Assembly (NCBI GenBank): GCA_964528155.1
Contig: CAZGRL010000053.1
Location: 1 to 25,031 of the forward strand
Direction of reading: 5' to 3'
Length of the DNA: 25,031 bases
DNA from: G001797105 sp964528155
GTDB taxonomy: Bacteria > Chloroflexota > Anaerolineae > Anaerolineales > E44-bin32
Program-made: the position numbers and the translations under genes
The notes under the pieces: generated by a model
Databases searched by the model: none
Seen by the model: the letters and a program-made list of their open reading frames with translations, nothing else
What the model was told of the DNA's origin: nothing
Shown here: positions 14,816 through 22,290 of the stretch, piece by piece
How positions within the stretch are numbered: position 1 is the first letter of the stretch
Layout: each line of letters opens with the position of its first letter

Positions 14816-16174
14816 ATGCCCACGCGGATGCACACCGTCTACCGTCACATCCTGGGCGGCAGCCACAGCGCTAGGTGGGTCGGGGCGCTCATCTCGGTGG
14901 CGGCGCTTGCAGCCGCCTGTTCCGTGCCAATGCCGCAGGCGACGCTCACGGCCACTCTCACTGCAGCGCCAGCTGCGCAGACGCTCGCTCCGACGCGTCT
15001 CCCTCCGTCTCCCTCGCCCTCGCCGACAGCGACCCCGCTGACGCCGACGGTCACCCCAGTCACGACGCCCATCCCAACACTGACGGGAGGCACAACGCTC
15101 GAGATCCGATCCATCCACATGGTCGACCAGACCTCGGGCTGGGCTATTGGAGGCGAAGCGGCCGGGAACGATCACGTCCTGTACACCGGAGACAGTGGCG
15201 TTACCTGGGTCGATGTCTCGCCACCCGAGCCGCTGCCCTCGGATCCGAGCGCGACGAAGACGGCCATTGGTGCGTTCCTGGATGCCAACCGGGCCTGGGT
15301 CATCTACACGTCGGCCGATCCGACCGTGCAGATCGACTTGACGACGGTCTGGCGCACGGGCGACGGGGGGAGGACCTGGCAGGCCGGGTTGCCGTTGGAC
15401 ATCACCGGCCTGGACATCTTCTCCCCCATATTTATTGGTTTCTCCGGGCCGCAAGATGGTTGGCTCATGGTCTACCTTGGCGCCGGCATGATGCATGAAT
15501 ACATCGCACTGTTCACCACACATGACGGCGGCCGCGAGTGGACCCGCGTCCTGGACCCGTTTGGGACGGCGCCCGTCCAGAGTTGCGACAAGACCGGTGT
15601 GACCTTCTTCGACGCGAACGCGGGTTGGATGACGCGAGACTGTCATGGCGTCACGGTGGGGCTGACGCTCGAGAGTACCCTGGATGGCGGGTCGACCTGG
15701 ATCTCGCTGCCTCTTCCGACGCCCGCCTCCAATCCCGGCGCTTTCGACTATCCAAATGTGTGCAGCGTGCACTCGCCGCGACTCTTCTCGGACTATATCG
15801 GCGCACTCGGGGTCAGTTGTGAGCAATACGATGAATCCAAAGCCGGCTCCGATGACCCATGGACGAACAAGCGGAGCTACATGTATTGGACTGAAGATGG
15901 TGGGGGCTCGTGGACGATCAGCAGCTACCCAGGCGGGGAGCTTGACTTTCTCAGTTCGGACGAGATCCTGGGCCTCGGGCGCACGATCTCCATTTCACAA
16001 GATGCCGGCGCGCACTGGCAGGCGGTGAAGTCCGTCAGCTGGGATGGACAGTTCTCTTTCGTGGATGACATGAATGGCTGGGCGGTCGCCCGATCTGCGG
16101 GTGCGATCGCTTTCGTCCGGACGACCAACGGGGGCAAGACTTGGCAGGAGCTTCATCCCGTCATCCAACCCTGA
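14816..16174 (+). CDS. Lipoprotein with Asp-box (BNR/YCF48-like) beta-propeller repeats
   Basis: A 452-residue secreted protein. A hydrophobic segment ends in AALAAAC (Cys35), giving a probable lipoprotein, followed by a Thr/Pro/Ser linker (about 40-92). At least seven Asp-boxes of the T/S-x-D/N-x-G-x-x-W type follow: TGDSGVTW, TGDGGRTW, THDGGREW, TLDGGSTW, TEDGGGSW, SQDAGAHW and TTNGGKTW. Repeated phrases such as DANRAW, DANAGW and DDMNGW sit between them. Seven boxes suggest a seven-bladed propeller like YCF48/Hcf136 or sialidase-type folds. No sialidase Arg triad is evident, so binding or scaffolding is more likely than catalysis. It is preceded by a TATAAT placed for a leaderless mRNA. 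Confidence 0.85.
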   Translation: MPTRMHTVYRHILGGSHSARWVGALISVAALAAACSVPMPQATLTATLTAAPAAQTLAPTRLPPSPSPSPTATPLTPTVTPVTTPIPTLTGGTTLEIRSIHMVDQTSGWAIGGEAAGNDHVLYTGDSGVTWVDVSPPEPLPSDPSATKTAIGAFLDANRAWVIYTSADPTVQIDLTTVWRTGDGGRTWQAGLPLDITGLDIFSPIFIGFSGPQDGWLMVYLGAGMMHEYIALFTTHDGGREWTRVLDPFGTAPVQSCDKTGVTFFDANAGWMTRDCHGVTVGLTLESTLDGGSTWISLPLPTPASNPGAFDYPNVCSVHSPRLFSDYIGALGVSCEQYDESKAGSDDPWTNKRSYMYWTEDGGGSWTISSYPGGELDFLSSDEILGLGRTISISQDAGAHWQAVKSVSWDGQFSFVDDMNGWAVARSAGAIAFVRTTNGGKTWQELHPVIQP

Positions 16175-16222
16175 CGAGACTGCCTCAGCAGCTGCTGGCA
16201 AATGCGGACTTCGTTCCGTCGG

Positions 16223-17179
16223 TCAGGCGCGGACTTCCTGACGCTGGAACAGGACGTATGCCAGGGCGAAGAGCAGGATCACCCCGGCGATCAGCCCCGT
16301 CAGCTCCGGCCAGACCAAGGCCAGGCTCTGAGACAGCGGGAGAGGAGTTCCGAAGAGCGCGCCCTGGTACTGCGACGGCAGCACAAAGCCGAGGGCGCGC
16401 ACCGTCGGATTGAGCATTCCGAGGACGATCTCGGCGTATAACGTGTTCGGTGAGAGGCGTGACAAACCGATCGCCCATTGGGCCTGCGCGATAAGTTCAT
16501 CCGGCAACCCGAGCCGTATCGGACTGATGAAGCGGGCCAACAATTGAGCGACGATCCCCCAGAAGACGGTGAAGAACAACCAGGTTGCGATCGCGGCCAG
16601 CGCCGCCGTGGCCGGCTGGCGAGAGACTACGGAGAAAACGATCGCCAATCCCATCCACACCCCGCCATAGGCGATCGTCGCCACCAGAAACACGATGGCG
16701 CGTGCAACTTCCTCGCCGCCCGGCGATACCCCGAGAAGGATCAGCCCCAGCCCGGCGACGAGCAATCAGATGGCCGTCAGCACGATCGCCAGCGTTGCCA
16801 ATCCCGCCAGATACTTGCCCATCAACAGCGCGTCACGGTAGATCGGCTGGGCCAGGATTCGACTGAGCGTCCTTCGATTGAATTCTCCATTGATGGTGTC
16901 GAACCCCAGCGCGATCGCTACAAGCGGGGTCAGAAATGCCAGGAACCCAACGAAGGCCGGGAGCGGGTCCTGCGACGTCGTGAAGAGTTTGAGAAACAGA
17001 AACGGATCCTGACTCACCGTGGCCTTCAGGGTCGAGACCGCGGCGTAGACGGCTCCAATCGCTGCCAGGAAACCGAGTACTTCCAGGATTCGCATCCTGG
17101 CGCCGGTGAGGTAGTCGGCGGTTTCCTTCCCCATGACGGTCCACACACCCTGCCACGGTGAACCCTCACGCCGCAACAT
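16223..17179 (-). pseudogene. ABC-2 type transporter permease interrupted by an in-frame TGA
   Basis: The reading begins at ATG 17179, 14 nt inside the end of the ATPase gene. It runs through VWTVMGKETADYLTGARM, several membrane helices and FDTINGEFNRRTLSRILAQP, the loop typical of ABC-2 permeases of this operon type. It then reaches TGA at 16766-16768 inside a membrane helix. The very next codon continues in the same frame with LLVAGLGLILLG and four more helices to QRQEVRA and a stop at 16223. Without the TGA it would be a normal permease of about 318 residues. TGG (Trp) or CGA (Arg) to TGA would explain it. I see no strong stem-loop after this codon. It is either a recent nonsense mutation or a base error; the rest of the gene shows no decay. 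Confidence 0.8.
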
Positions 17180-18104
17180 GGTCCGCCTCCTGGAAGTAGT
17201 GCGAATAGACCTCGTCGAGGCCGGGTTCCTCCAGACGCATCGACAATAGCCGACCTCCGCCGCGGACCACAGCCTCGGCGACCTCGGCTCTCAAGTCCTT
17301 GCGGCTTTCGACGACGTACCGTCCCCCGCTGCTGCCGTGCAGGTCAACGACGCCTTCGATGCCCTCGAGATCCCGACCGACATCACGGCCGCGCGCCTCG
17401 AGATGGATTCTGTAGGCACCACCGAGCACTTGCTGTGCCAGAGCGGCGACCGTACCCTGCAAGACCATCTTTCCCTTTCGAAACAATCCCACCCGTTCGC
17501 ACACGGCCTGGACCTGGTGGAGCAGGTGAGAGGAAAGCAGGACGGTGAAGCCGTTTTCTTTCAACCCGTGTACAAGATCGAGGAACGAGCGTGCCGCCTC
17601 CGGGTCGAGCCCTAAGGTCGGCTCGTCCAGGATCACCACCTCGGGTTGTTTGATCAGCACGTCGGCCATCCCCAGACGCTGCCGCATCCCATGCGAGAAA
17701 GTCCCCACGCGGTGGGTCATTACGTCCGCCAGGCCCATCCGCTCCAGGGCGCTTCGCGCTCTTCGATCGGCCTCGGCCGAACTGAGGCGATTGAGTCGGG
17801 CGATGTAGCGCAGATTCTCGATGGCCGTCAGCTCGTCGTAGAAGCCGACCGAGTCGGGCAGGTAGCCTACCCGGGCCTTCACCTGCAGTGGATTCCGGGC
17901 CGGGTCATAGCCGAGCATGCGGACGTTGCCTGATGTTGGTTTGGTCAATCCGAGCAACATCAAGATCGTCGTCGTCTTTCCCGAGCCGTTGGGACCCAGC
18001 AGGCCAAATACCTCGCCTCGACGCAGGGACAAGTCCAGTCCGTCGACGGCTGTCACCGTTCCGTAGCGTTTCGTCAGCTTCGACGTTTCGATAACGGTCT
18101 CCAT
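17166..18104 (-). CDS. ABC transporter ATP-binding protein
   Basis: A 312-residue ATPase that powers the ABC-2 permease encoded next to it. Walker A is GPNGSGKTT (37-45), the Q-loop region reads VGYLPDSVGFYDELT (79-93), the signature is the variant FSHGMRQRLGMA (136-147), Walker B is VVILDEPTLGLD (156-167), and the H-loop is SSHLLHQ with His193. The last 100 residues form the regulatory domain common in CcmA/NatA-type exporters. I chose the ATG at 18104: the preceding gene's TGA ends one base before it, so translation is coupled. The open frame upstream of it lies within the NEW3 gene. Together with its neighbours it forms an export system of unknown substrate. Confidence 0.92.
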   Translation of the reverse strand: METVIETSKLTKRYGTVTAVDGLDLSLRRGEVFGLLGPNGSGKTTTILMLLGLTKPTSGNVRMLGYDPARNPLQVKARVGYLPDSVGFYDELTAIENLRYIARLNRLSSAEADRRARSALERMGLADVMTHRVGTFSHGMRQRLGMADVLIKQPEVVILDEPTLGLDPEAARSFLDLVHGLKENGFTVLLSSHLLHQVQAVCERVGLFRKGKMVLQGTVAALAQQVLGGAYRIHLEARGRDVGRDLEGIEGVVDLHGSSGGRYVVESRKDLRAEVAEAVVRGGGRLLSMRLEEPGLDEVYSHYFQEADHVAA

Positions 18105-18105
18105 C

Positions 18106-19257
18106 TCAGCGTCGCCCGAAACGCGCCACAGCCAGGGCCACCACACCGAGCACGGCGGCAATCAGCACCAGGCCGACCACGCCCCATAACGTCGAGGTCA
18201 ACAAGGTGATGCGAAAATCGGCCGAGGCCCGGCTTCCGCCATCCGGCACCGCGCTCAGCGTCACCATGTAGTCGCCGGCGACCGACTTGTCGGCCGGGGA
18301 GTAGTTGACGGTGACTTCCACCTGTTGCCCGGGGCCGATGACGGGGACCCCGACGGGGTCGAAGGTGATGTTCCAGCCTGAGGGCGCCGTGGACTCAAGG
18401 CGTACGTTCTGGGCCGGCGCCGACCCGTTGTTCGTGACCGTGATCTGCATCGGGGTCACTTTGCCGCTCGTCACGCGCCCGCTGAGACGTCCGTCGGCTG
18501 TTGAGATGGCCAGATCCGGCTGGCCCGTGATGGAGGCGATGAGATGCAGATCGGCGCTTGCCTGGTCGGAGAGGACCTGGGCGTCGATGGGGTAGTCGCC
18601 GGCGGTCGCGTCCGGCCCGGGCTTGACCTCAATCGTGATCGATTCAGTCTTGCCCGCCGCCACAGGAAGGCTGGTGAGCTCCTGGCCGCCGACGCCCTGC
18701 TTGAAAGTGATGGTGAAGCCAGGCGGGACCTGGCCCTGAAAGCTGACAAGCATGTCCTGGTCCGACTCGTTGGTGACGTTGCCTCGGAAGCTGAACGTCG
18801 TGGTGGGTGAGCCCTTTAGCTCTGGGAGATCAGCTTCGAGCTTGAGCTCCGGAGGGAACGCCTCGCCAACAGTCAGCGTGATCCCCAGCTCTGCCGAGCC
18901 GTCGGCGGATTGGGCGTCGAGCATGATCTGATAGTCACCCAGTGTGACGTCCGCCGGGGGCTCGACTCTCAGCGTCAACGATTGGCTGGCATCCGGGCCC
19001 AGGTAGACTTCGCTGACCACACGGCTGTTTCCGATGAAATGAACCTGCCAGTCAGCCGGCGCCTTGGCGATGCTGAGGTCAACCACCTCCGGGGGCAGAC
19101 CGTAGCTATGTATCTCTATCGGCAGATTGACCGGATTTCCCGGAGGGACGACCTCCGCCGGATACGGCGTTGAGAGCGTCAGCCCATGGAACGCGGTTTG
19201 CTGGAAAGGGGATAGGACGGAGAAGGCGACGAAGACGGCAGAGAGAAGCCAGGACAT
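18106..19257 (-). CDS. NEW3-domain (COG1470-type) membrane-anchored extracytoplasmic protein
   Basis: A 383-residue protein with a signal segment (MSWLLSAVFVAFSVLSPF), three or more Ig-like beta modules of about 100 residues, and a C-terminal membrane helix (about 355-378, LWGVVGLVLIAAVLGVVALAVA) ending in RFGRR. Repeating phrases such as AGDYPIDAQVLS, AGDYMVTLSAVP and LGDYQIMLDAQS, and TVTNNGSAPAQNVRLES, are characteristic of NEW3 (alpha-galactosidase-associated) domains. GGGAGG 7 nt before the ATG at 19257 fixes the start. It leads the operon with the ABC ATPase (1-nt gap) and permease; such proteins in this context are thought to be the extracellular partner of the transporter. Confidence 0.88.
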   Translation of the reverse strand: MSWLLSAVFVAFSVLSPFQQTAFHGLTLSTPYPAEVVPPGNPVNLPIEIHSYGLPPEVVDLSIAKAPADWQVHFIGNSRVVSEVYLGPDASQSLTLRVEPPADVTLGDYQIMLDAQSADGSAELGITLTVGEAFPPELKLEADLPELKGSPTTTFSFRGNVTNESDQDMLVSFQGQVPPGFTITFKQGVGGQELTSLPVAAGKTESITIEVKPGPDATAGDYPIDAQVLSDQASADLHLIASITGQPDLAISTADGRLSGRVTSGKVTPMQITVTNNGSAPAQNVRLESTAPSGWNITFDPVGVPVIGPGQQVEVTVNYSPADKSVAGDYMVTLSAVPDGGSRASADFRITLLTSTLWGVVGLVLIAAVLGVVALAVARFGRR

Positions 19258-19318
19258 GGCGCGACCTCCCAAAGCGATGTCCGCGTGAGCGGGTGAGAAA
19301 TGTTTCCCCAATTCGAGG

Positions 19319-19324
19319 AGTATA
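19319..19324 (-). promoter_or_regulatory. -10 box upstream of NEW3/ABC operon
   Basis: TATACT on the minus strand, about 60 nt upstream of the NEW3 ATG. No recognisable -35 box is at the right distance, so support is moderate. Confidence 0.35.
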
Positions 19325-19450
19325 AGGGAGCTTCCGCGCCGATGAGATTAGAGGTTGCTAATGGGATGTTCGCTATTCGCTCATCCTGCATTCATGAATC
19401 GCCGGAGGCGGGATGTGTCCGGTGGGTGACGTGATTGCTCGGTGGAGGAC

Positions 19451-19690
19451 TCACGCGCGCGAATCTGTTGGTGGACGATATCGCTCGCCGGCTTCCACTC
19501 GTAGATCGAGGACATTCTGACGGGGTGGAAGATGGCAGGTGGCGAATTCGGTGAACGCGCCCGGTGGATTGTAGGCCCGGTTGAAATCGACCACGACTCG
19601 ACCATGCACCGCGGCCGGGCAAACCAGAAACCGGCCGGTGGGATAGGTTTCTCCATGGTGGGTGATTTTTGTGGGTCGAACTTGCCAGGC
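19451..19690 (-). pseudogene. C-terminal remnant of a DUF1684 protein
   Basis: The minus-strand frame ending in TGA at 19451-19453 encodes GETYPTGRFL, VVVDFNRAYNPPGAFTEF and ATCHLPPRQNVLDLRVEAGE. These are the closing motifs of DUF1684, where intact members read GETYxxGRFL, then DFNxAYNPPCAF and CPLPPxxNxL. Only the last 75-80 residues are present; upstream of about 19690 the sequence is unrelated and soon runs into a hairpin and the C-run/G-run repeat. The first conserved Cys is Gly here (PPGAF) and CPLPP is CHLPP, so the remnant has also drifted. It is not likely to be functional. Confidence 0.65.
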
Positions 19691-19728
19691 ATTATTCGTA
19701 TCAACAGAACCCCGGATGTTAACCCGGC

Positions 19729-19741
19729 GCGGCTTCGCCGC
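19729..19741. repeat. Short hairpin with TTC loop (GAA on minus strand)
   Basis: GCGGC-TTC-GCCGC. Read on the minus strand it is a c(GAA)g triloop with a 5-bp GC stem, the same core as the long hairpins. It lies just beside the C-run/G-run repeat. Confidence 0.45.
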
Positions 19742-19762
19742 ACGGTGTACACTTCCGGTTCT

Positions 19763-19812
19763 CATCCCCCTCCCCCGGCTTGCCGGGGGAGGGGGCAAGG
19801 GGGTGGGGGATC
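19763..19812. repeat. C-run/G-run inverted repeat, copy 3
   Basis: A perfect 14-bp stem, CCCCCTCCCCCGGC with its complement around a 2-nt centre, followed by CAAGGGGGTGGGGGATC. This is the most compact copy; copy 2 at 13449-13531 has the same arms with a longer centre. Confidence 0.65.
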
Positions 19813-19821
19813 CGAACCTCC

Positions 19822-20229
19822 TCAGCCCATCAGCCCGATGATCGCCCCCATGGCCAACAAGGTGAGCAGGTGGTTCCCGTTCTGAACGTACCACAGGCGA
19901 AATGTCCGGTCTCCGAACAGTGTATTCGCTGCGCTGGTTGTGGCGACAAACCCCAGCCAGACCATGAAGCCGGCTGCCAGTTCTGAGCCGACTCCCGCAT
20001 TCCCCATGGCTCCGACCAGGCTTGACAGGAAGATGGCCTCGATGATTGCCAGGACAAAGCTGATGAGGTAGTTGGTCGGTGGGGTTGCAGCGGCTTCCTC
20101 GGCGGTCTTGCCGATTTCAGCCAGGTACGCTTTCTGGAACAGTGGCGGGGAGTACCATATGAATCCGACGACCATGCTCGCCACGGCCGATAAGACGACT
20201 GCGATCCAGTTCACATTTGACAATAGCAT
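19822..20229 (-). CDS. DUF1761 membrane protein
   Basis: A 135-residue membrane protein with four predicted helices. The family opening VNWIAVVLSAVASMVVGFIWYSPPLFQKAY is plain, with the conserved WYSP-x-LF at about 27-32. A middle segment LISFVLAIIEAIFLSSLVGAM and a closing LLTLLAMGAIIGLM complete the usual layout. The function is unknown. GGAGG 6 nt before the ATG at 20229 decides this start over upstream codons. It is divergent from the LLM oxidoreductase and lies downstream of no partner on its strand. Confidence 0.88.
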   Translation of the reverse strand: MLLSNVNWIAVVLSAVASMVVGFIWYSPPLFQKAYLAEIGKTAEEAAATPPTNYLISFVLAIIEAIFLSSLVGAMGNAGVGSELAAGFMVWLGFVATTSAANTLFGDRTFRLWYVQNGNHLLTLLAMGAIIGLMG

Positions 20230-20466
20230 GAGCGCCTCCAGACACAAATTCGGAGCCGGATGCTCCAGTTTAGTGAACCATAGAACACCTGCCCGCACGG
20301 GAGGTCGCGCGGGACAGCCCGCGAAGAATGTGGGCTATGATTCGTGCAACTCAGCACAATACGTTCGAAGGAGATGCTTTCGACCGCCCAGGCCGTCGAT
20401 ATCCGACGTTGCCGTTCACCGCGGCACCGGGCATGCCTCACATTAGCCAATCTCAGAGGTGACATC

Positions 20467-21348
20467 ATGCGTATCGGTCTGCAGATTCCTCGGTTCACCT
20501 GGCCGGGCGGCGCGCCGGCTGTTGGCGCGACTCTTTCGGATATAGGTCGCGCGGCTGACGAGGCCGGGTTCTACAGTGTGTGGGTGATGGACCACTTCTT
20601 CCAGATTCGCAACGTGGGCGAGGTGGATGAGCCGATGCTCGAGGGATACACCACGCTGTCCTACCTGGCCGGGCTGACGGAGCGGGTCAAGCTCGGGACG
20701 TTGGTGTCCGGCGTTGTCTACCGAAGGCCGGGCTTGATCGTCAAGGAAGCCACAACGCTTGACGTGCTGAGCGGTGGACGAGCCTACCTCGGGATCGGGG
20801 CGGCCTGGAACGAGAGAGAGGCATCCGGCCTGGGTTTCGAGTTTCCCCCGCTCAAGGTTCGATACGAATGGCTCGAAGAAACCCTGCAGATCGCACACTT
20901 GATGTGGTCGGGGCGTGTGACCACATTCGAAGGACGGCACTTCCAATTGCTGGAGTCCCTCAACAGTCCACAGCCTATCACCCAGCCGCACCCGCCGATC
21001 ATGGTCGGCGGAGGCGGCGAGCGGAAGACCTTGCGTCTGGCAGCCGAATATGGGGACGCGTGCAATGTATTCTGGGGCCAGGGGATGGAGATGTTGCGGC
21101 ACAAACTCGACGTCCTGAAGAGTCACTGTGACCACATCGGCCGGCCCTACGGCGAGATCGAGAAAACGGCCCTGGGCACGATTCATCTGGCTCCCGACAA
21201 GATGAATCCTTCGGAAGTGATCGACCTCTGTCGGGATCTGGCTGCGGAAGGGATCCAGCACGCCATCTTCAACATGCCCAATGTGCACGAGATCGATCCT
21301 CTGCGCACGTTTGGGCGCGTGATCATCCCCGAGGTCACCGGGATCTGA
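20467..21348 (+). CDS. LLM-class (luciferase-like) F420/flavin-dependent oxidoreductase
   Basis: A 293-residue TIM-barrel enzyme of the bacterial luciferase-like monooxygenase superfamily. Family marks are MRIGLQIPRF at the start, AADEAGFYSVWVMDHF (about 30-45), LGTLVSGVVYRRPGLIVKEATTLDVLSGGRAYLGIGAAWNEREA, and PPIMVGGGGERKTLRLAAEYGD (about 178-199), which binds the cofactor phosphate. Many such proteins in Chloroflexota use coenzyme F420; the sequence alone does not prove F420 over FMN, and the substrate is unknown. I chose ATG 20467, with GAGGTG 5 nt upstream; the open frame before it from 20344 lacks family similarity. A TATGAT at 20336-20341 may be its -10 box. Confidence 0.9.
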   Translation: MRIGLQIPRFTWPGGAPAVGATLSDIGRAADEAGFYSVWVMDHFFQIRNVGEVDEPMLEGYTTLSYLAGLTERVKLGTLVSGVVYRRPGLIVKEATTLDVLSGGRAYLGIGAAWNEREASGLGFEFPPLKVRYEWLEETLQIAHLMWSGRVTTFEGRHFQLLESLNSPQPITQPHPPIMVGGGGERKTLRLAAEYGDACNVFWGQGMEMLRHKLDVLKSHCDHIGRPYGEIEKTALGTIHLAPDKMNPSEVIDLCRDLAAEGIQHAIFNMPNVHEIDPLRTFGRVIIPEVTGI

Positions 21349-21400
21349 ATCGGATAGGCCGGGTGCGTTCCATTTCGGGGGGCGCGTCCTCGTTGAAGAA

Positions 21401-21455
21401 AGGGAAAATGTATGTTGGACGGCGGCTGCGCCGCCGTCCAACATACAATTTCCCT
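21401..21455. repeat. Long hairpin with TGC loop (GCA on minus strand)
   Basis: The arms 21401-21426 and 21430-21455 pair with a single A-A mismatch (21408 with 21448). The loop is TGC, which on the minus strand is a c(GCA)g triloop. The outer bases of the minus-strand and plus-strand products are A/T-rich (AGGGAAAA and TTTCCCT), but there is no true T-run. It lies 53 nt after the LLM gene and may end its transcript. Confidence 0.82.
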
Positions 21456-21603
21456 CATTCCTCGCGAGGGCTTTGCCCCCCAGTTGGAGTGCACCCGACG
21501 GGCCGGGGCATACAGCGCATTTCGACGAGATGCACTACAATGACGCGCGTAGCGAATACGCCCGCACGAGTCCCGGACGCTCGATCAGAAGAAGGAGCAT
21601 GAG

Positions 21604-21966
21604 ATGGACCTTCGCAGGCAATTGACCCAGCTTTCCTACGTGGGGAAGGTGCAGGGACAACGCCAGACCTACCACGTCTTTGAGGGGGGCGATCGGTATC
21701 TTATCGCTTCCGCTTCGAGATCGAAGCCGAACGCCGGCTACTTCAATCTCGTCGAGAAAGGCACGGTGGATTACGTCTTGAAGCGGATAAGCGGAGAGCG
21801 AGGCGTGACGTCGCAGTTCATTGTGCGACAGGCGAGGCGGACCAAGCGCATCGTAGATTCGCTACATGCCCTGAACATCCTGTACGTGCTGGTCGCGCTC
21901 GGCAAGGCCAAGATCGACCGCAAGAAGGAAGGTCGCCAGCTGTATTTCAACATTCAGGCCTCATGA
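21604..21966 (+). CDS. Uncharacterised 120-residue protein, possible winged-helix-like C-terminus
   Basis: I do not recognise the family. The N-terminal half alternates Tyr, Phe and charged residues (QTYHVFEGGDRYLIASASRS, then GYFNLVEKGTVDYVLKRISG). The C-terminal half is basic and helical (RQARRTKRIVDSLHALNILYVLVALGK), ending with a beta-hairpin-like KIDRKKEGRQLYFNI. That helix-then-wing pattern hints at nucleic-acid binding but is not diagnostic. AAGGAG 7-8 nt before the ATG supports the start. The composition is basic and no signal or membrane segment is seen. It stands alone between two long hairpins. Confidence 0.75.
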   Translation: MDLRRQLTQLSYVGKVQGQRQTYHVFEGGDRYLIASASRSKPNAGYFNLVEKGTVDYVLKRISGERGVTSQFIVRQARRTKRIVDSLHALNILYVLVALGKAKIDRKKEGRQLYFNIQAS

Positions 21967-22046
21967 GTTCTGAGACCTAGTCAAGGATCGGACAGCCTAG
22001 TCCCCTGTTCGGAGTGACGCTCCTGTTTCCCCAGCCATCGACAAGT

Positions 22047-22101
22047 CAGGGAAAAGGGGGGACGGGCTCGGGCACGCCGAGCCCGTCCCCCCTTTTCCCT
22101 G
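22047..22101 (+). terminator. Long perfect hairpin after the 120-residue gene
   Basis: The arms 22047-22071 and 22077-22101 are perfectly complementary over 25 bp around loop GCACG. The descending arm contains CCTTTTCCC but there is no terminal T-run. It lies 80 nt after the stop, on the way to the converging acetamidase gene. Unlike the c(GNA)g hairpins it has a 5-nt loop, so I keep it apart. Confidence 0.6.
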
Positions 22102-22290
22102 CTGTTCCCACTCTCCGCCGGAAGAGTCCACCTTGGTTTGACGTGACCCGCGGACAGGAGCCGCCTATCCCGGAAGATCTAACCGACAGCAGGGGATCAG
22201 ACGGATGACTCCCTCTCACGTCGGCCCGATCCGTCATCCGGACAGATCATTGCCGTAACAGGGCCGCGAACGCCGGACGAGTAGATCAAA
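22102..22290. other. Intergenic region between convergent genes
   Basis: No gene seen. An 8-bp inverted repeat CGGATGAC / GTCATCCG flanks about 20 nt near 22201-22240. Nothing else stands out. Confidence 0.4.

Noticed and set aside
16175..16222. Palindrome CAGCAGCTGCTG as a terminator between convergent genes
   Set aside because: It is perfect over 12 bp but has no loop or T-run, and the gap is too small to judge; chance occurrence is plausible.
8752..17179. Alternative genetic code with UGA as a sense codon
   Set aside because: Several intact genes end with TGA at the correct family length (ATPase at 2672, mttB at 13379, mttC at 14267, methyltransferase at 8173), so UGA is a normal stop here.
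19381..19752. Open frame overlapping the DUF1684 remnant in another frame
   Set aside because: The DUF1684-like motifs are in the neighbouring frame that ends at 19451; this frame gives no recognisable motifs.
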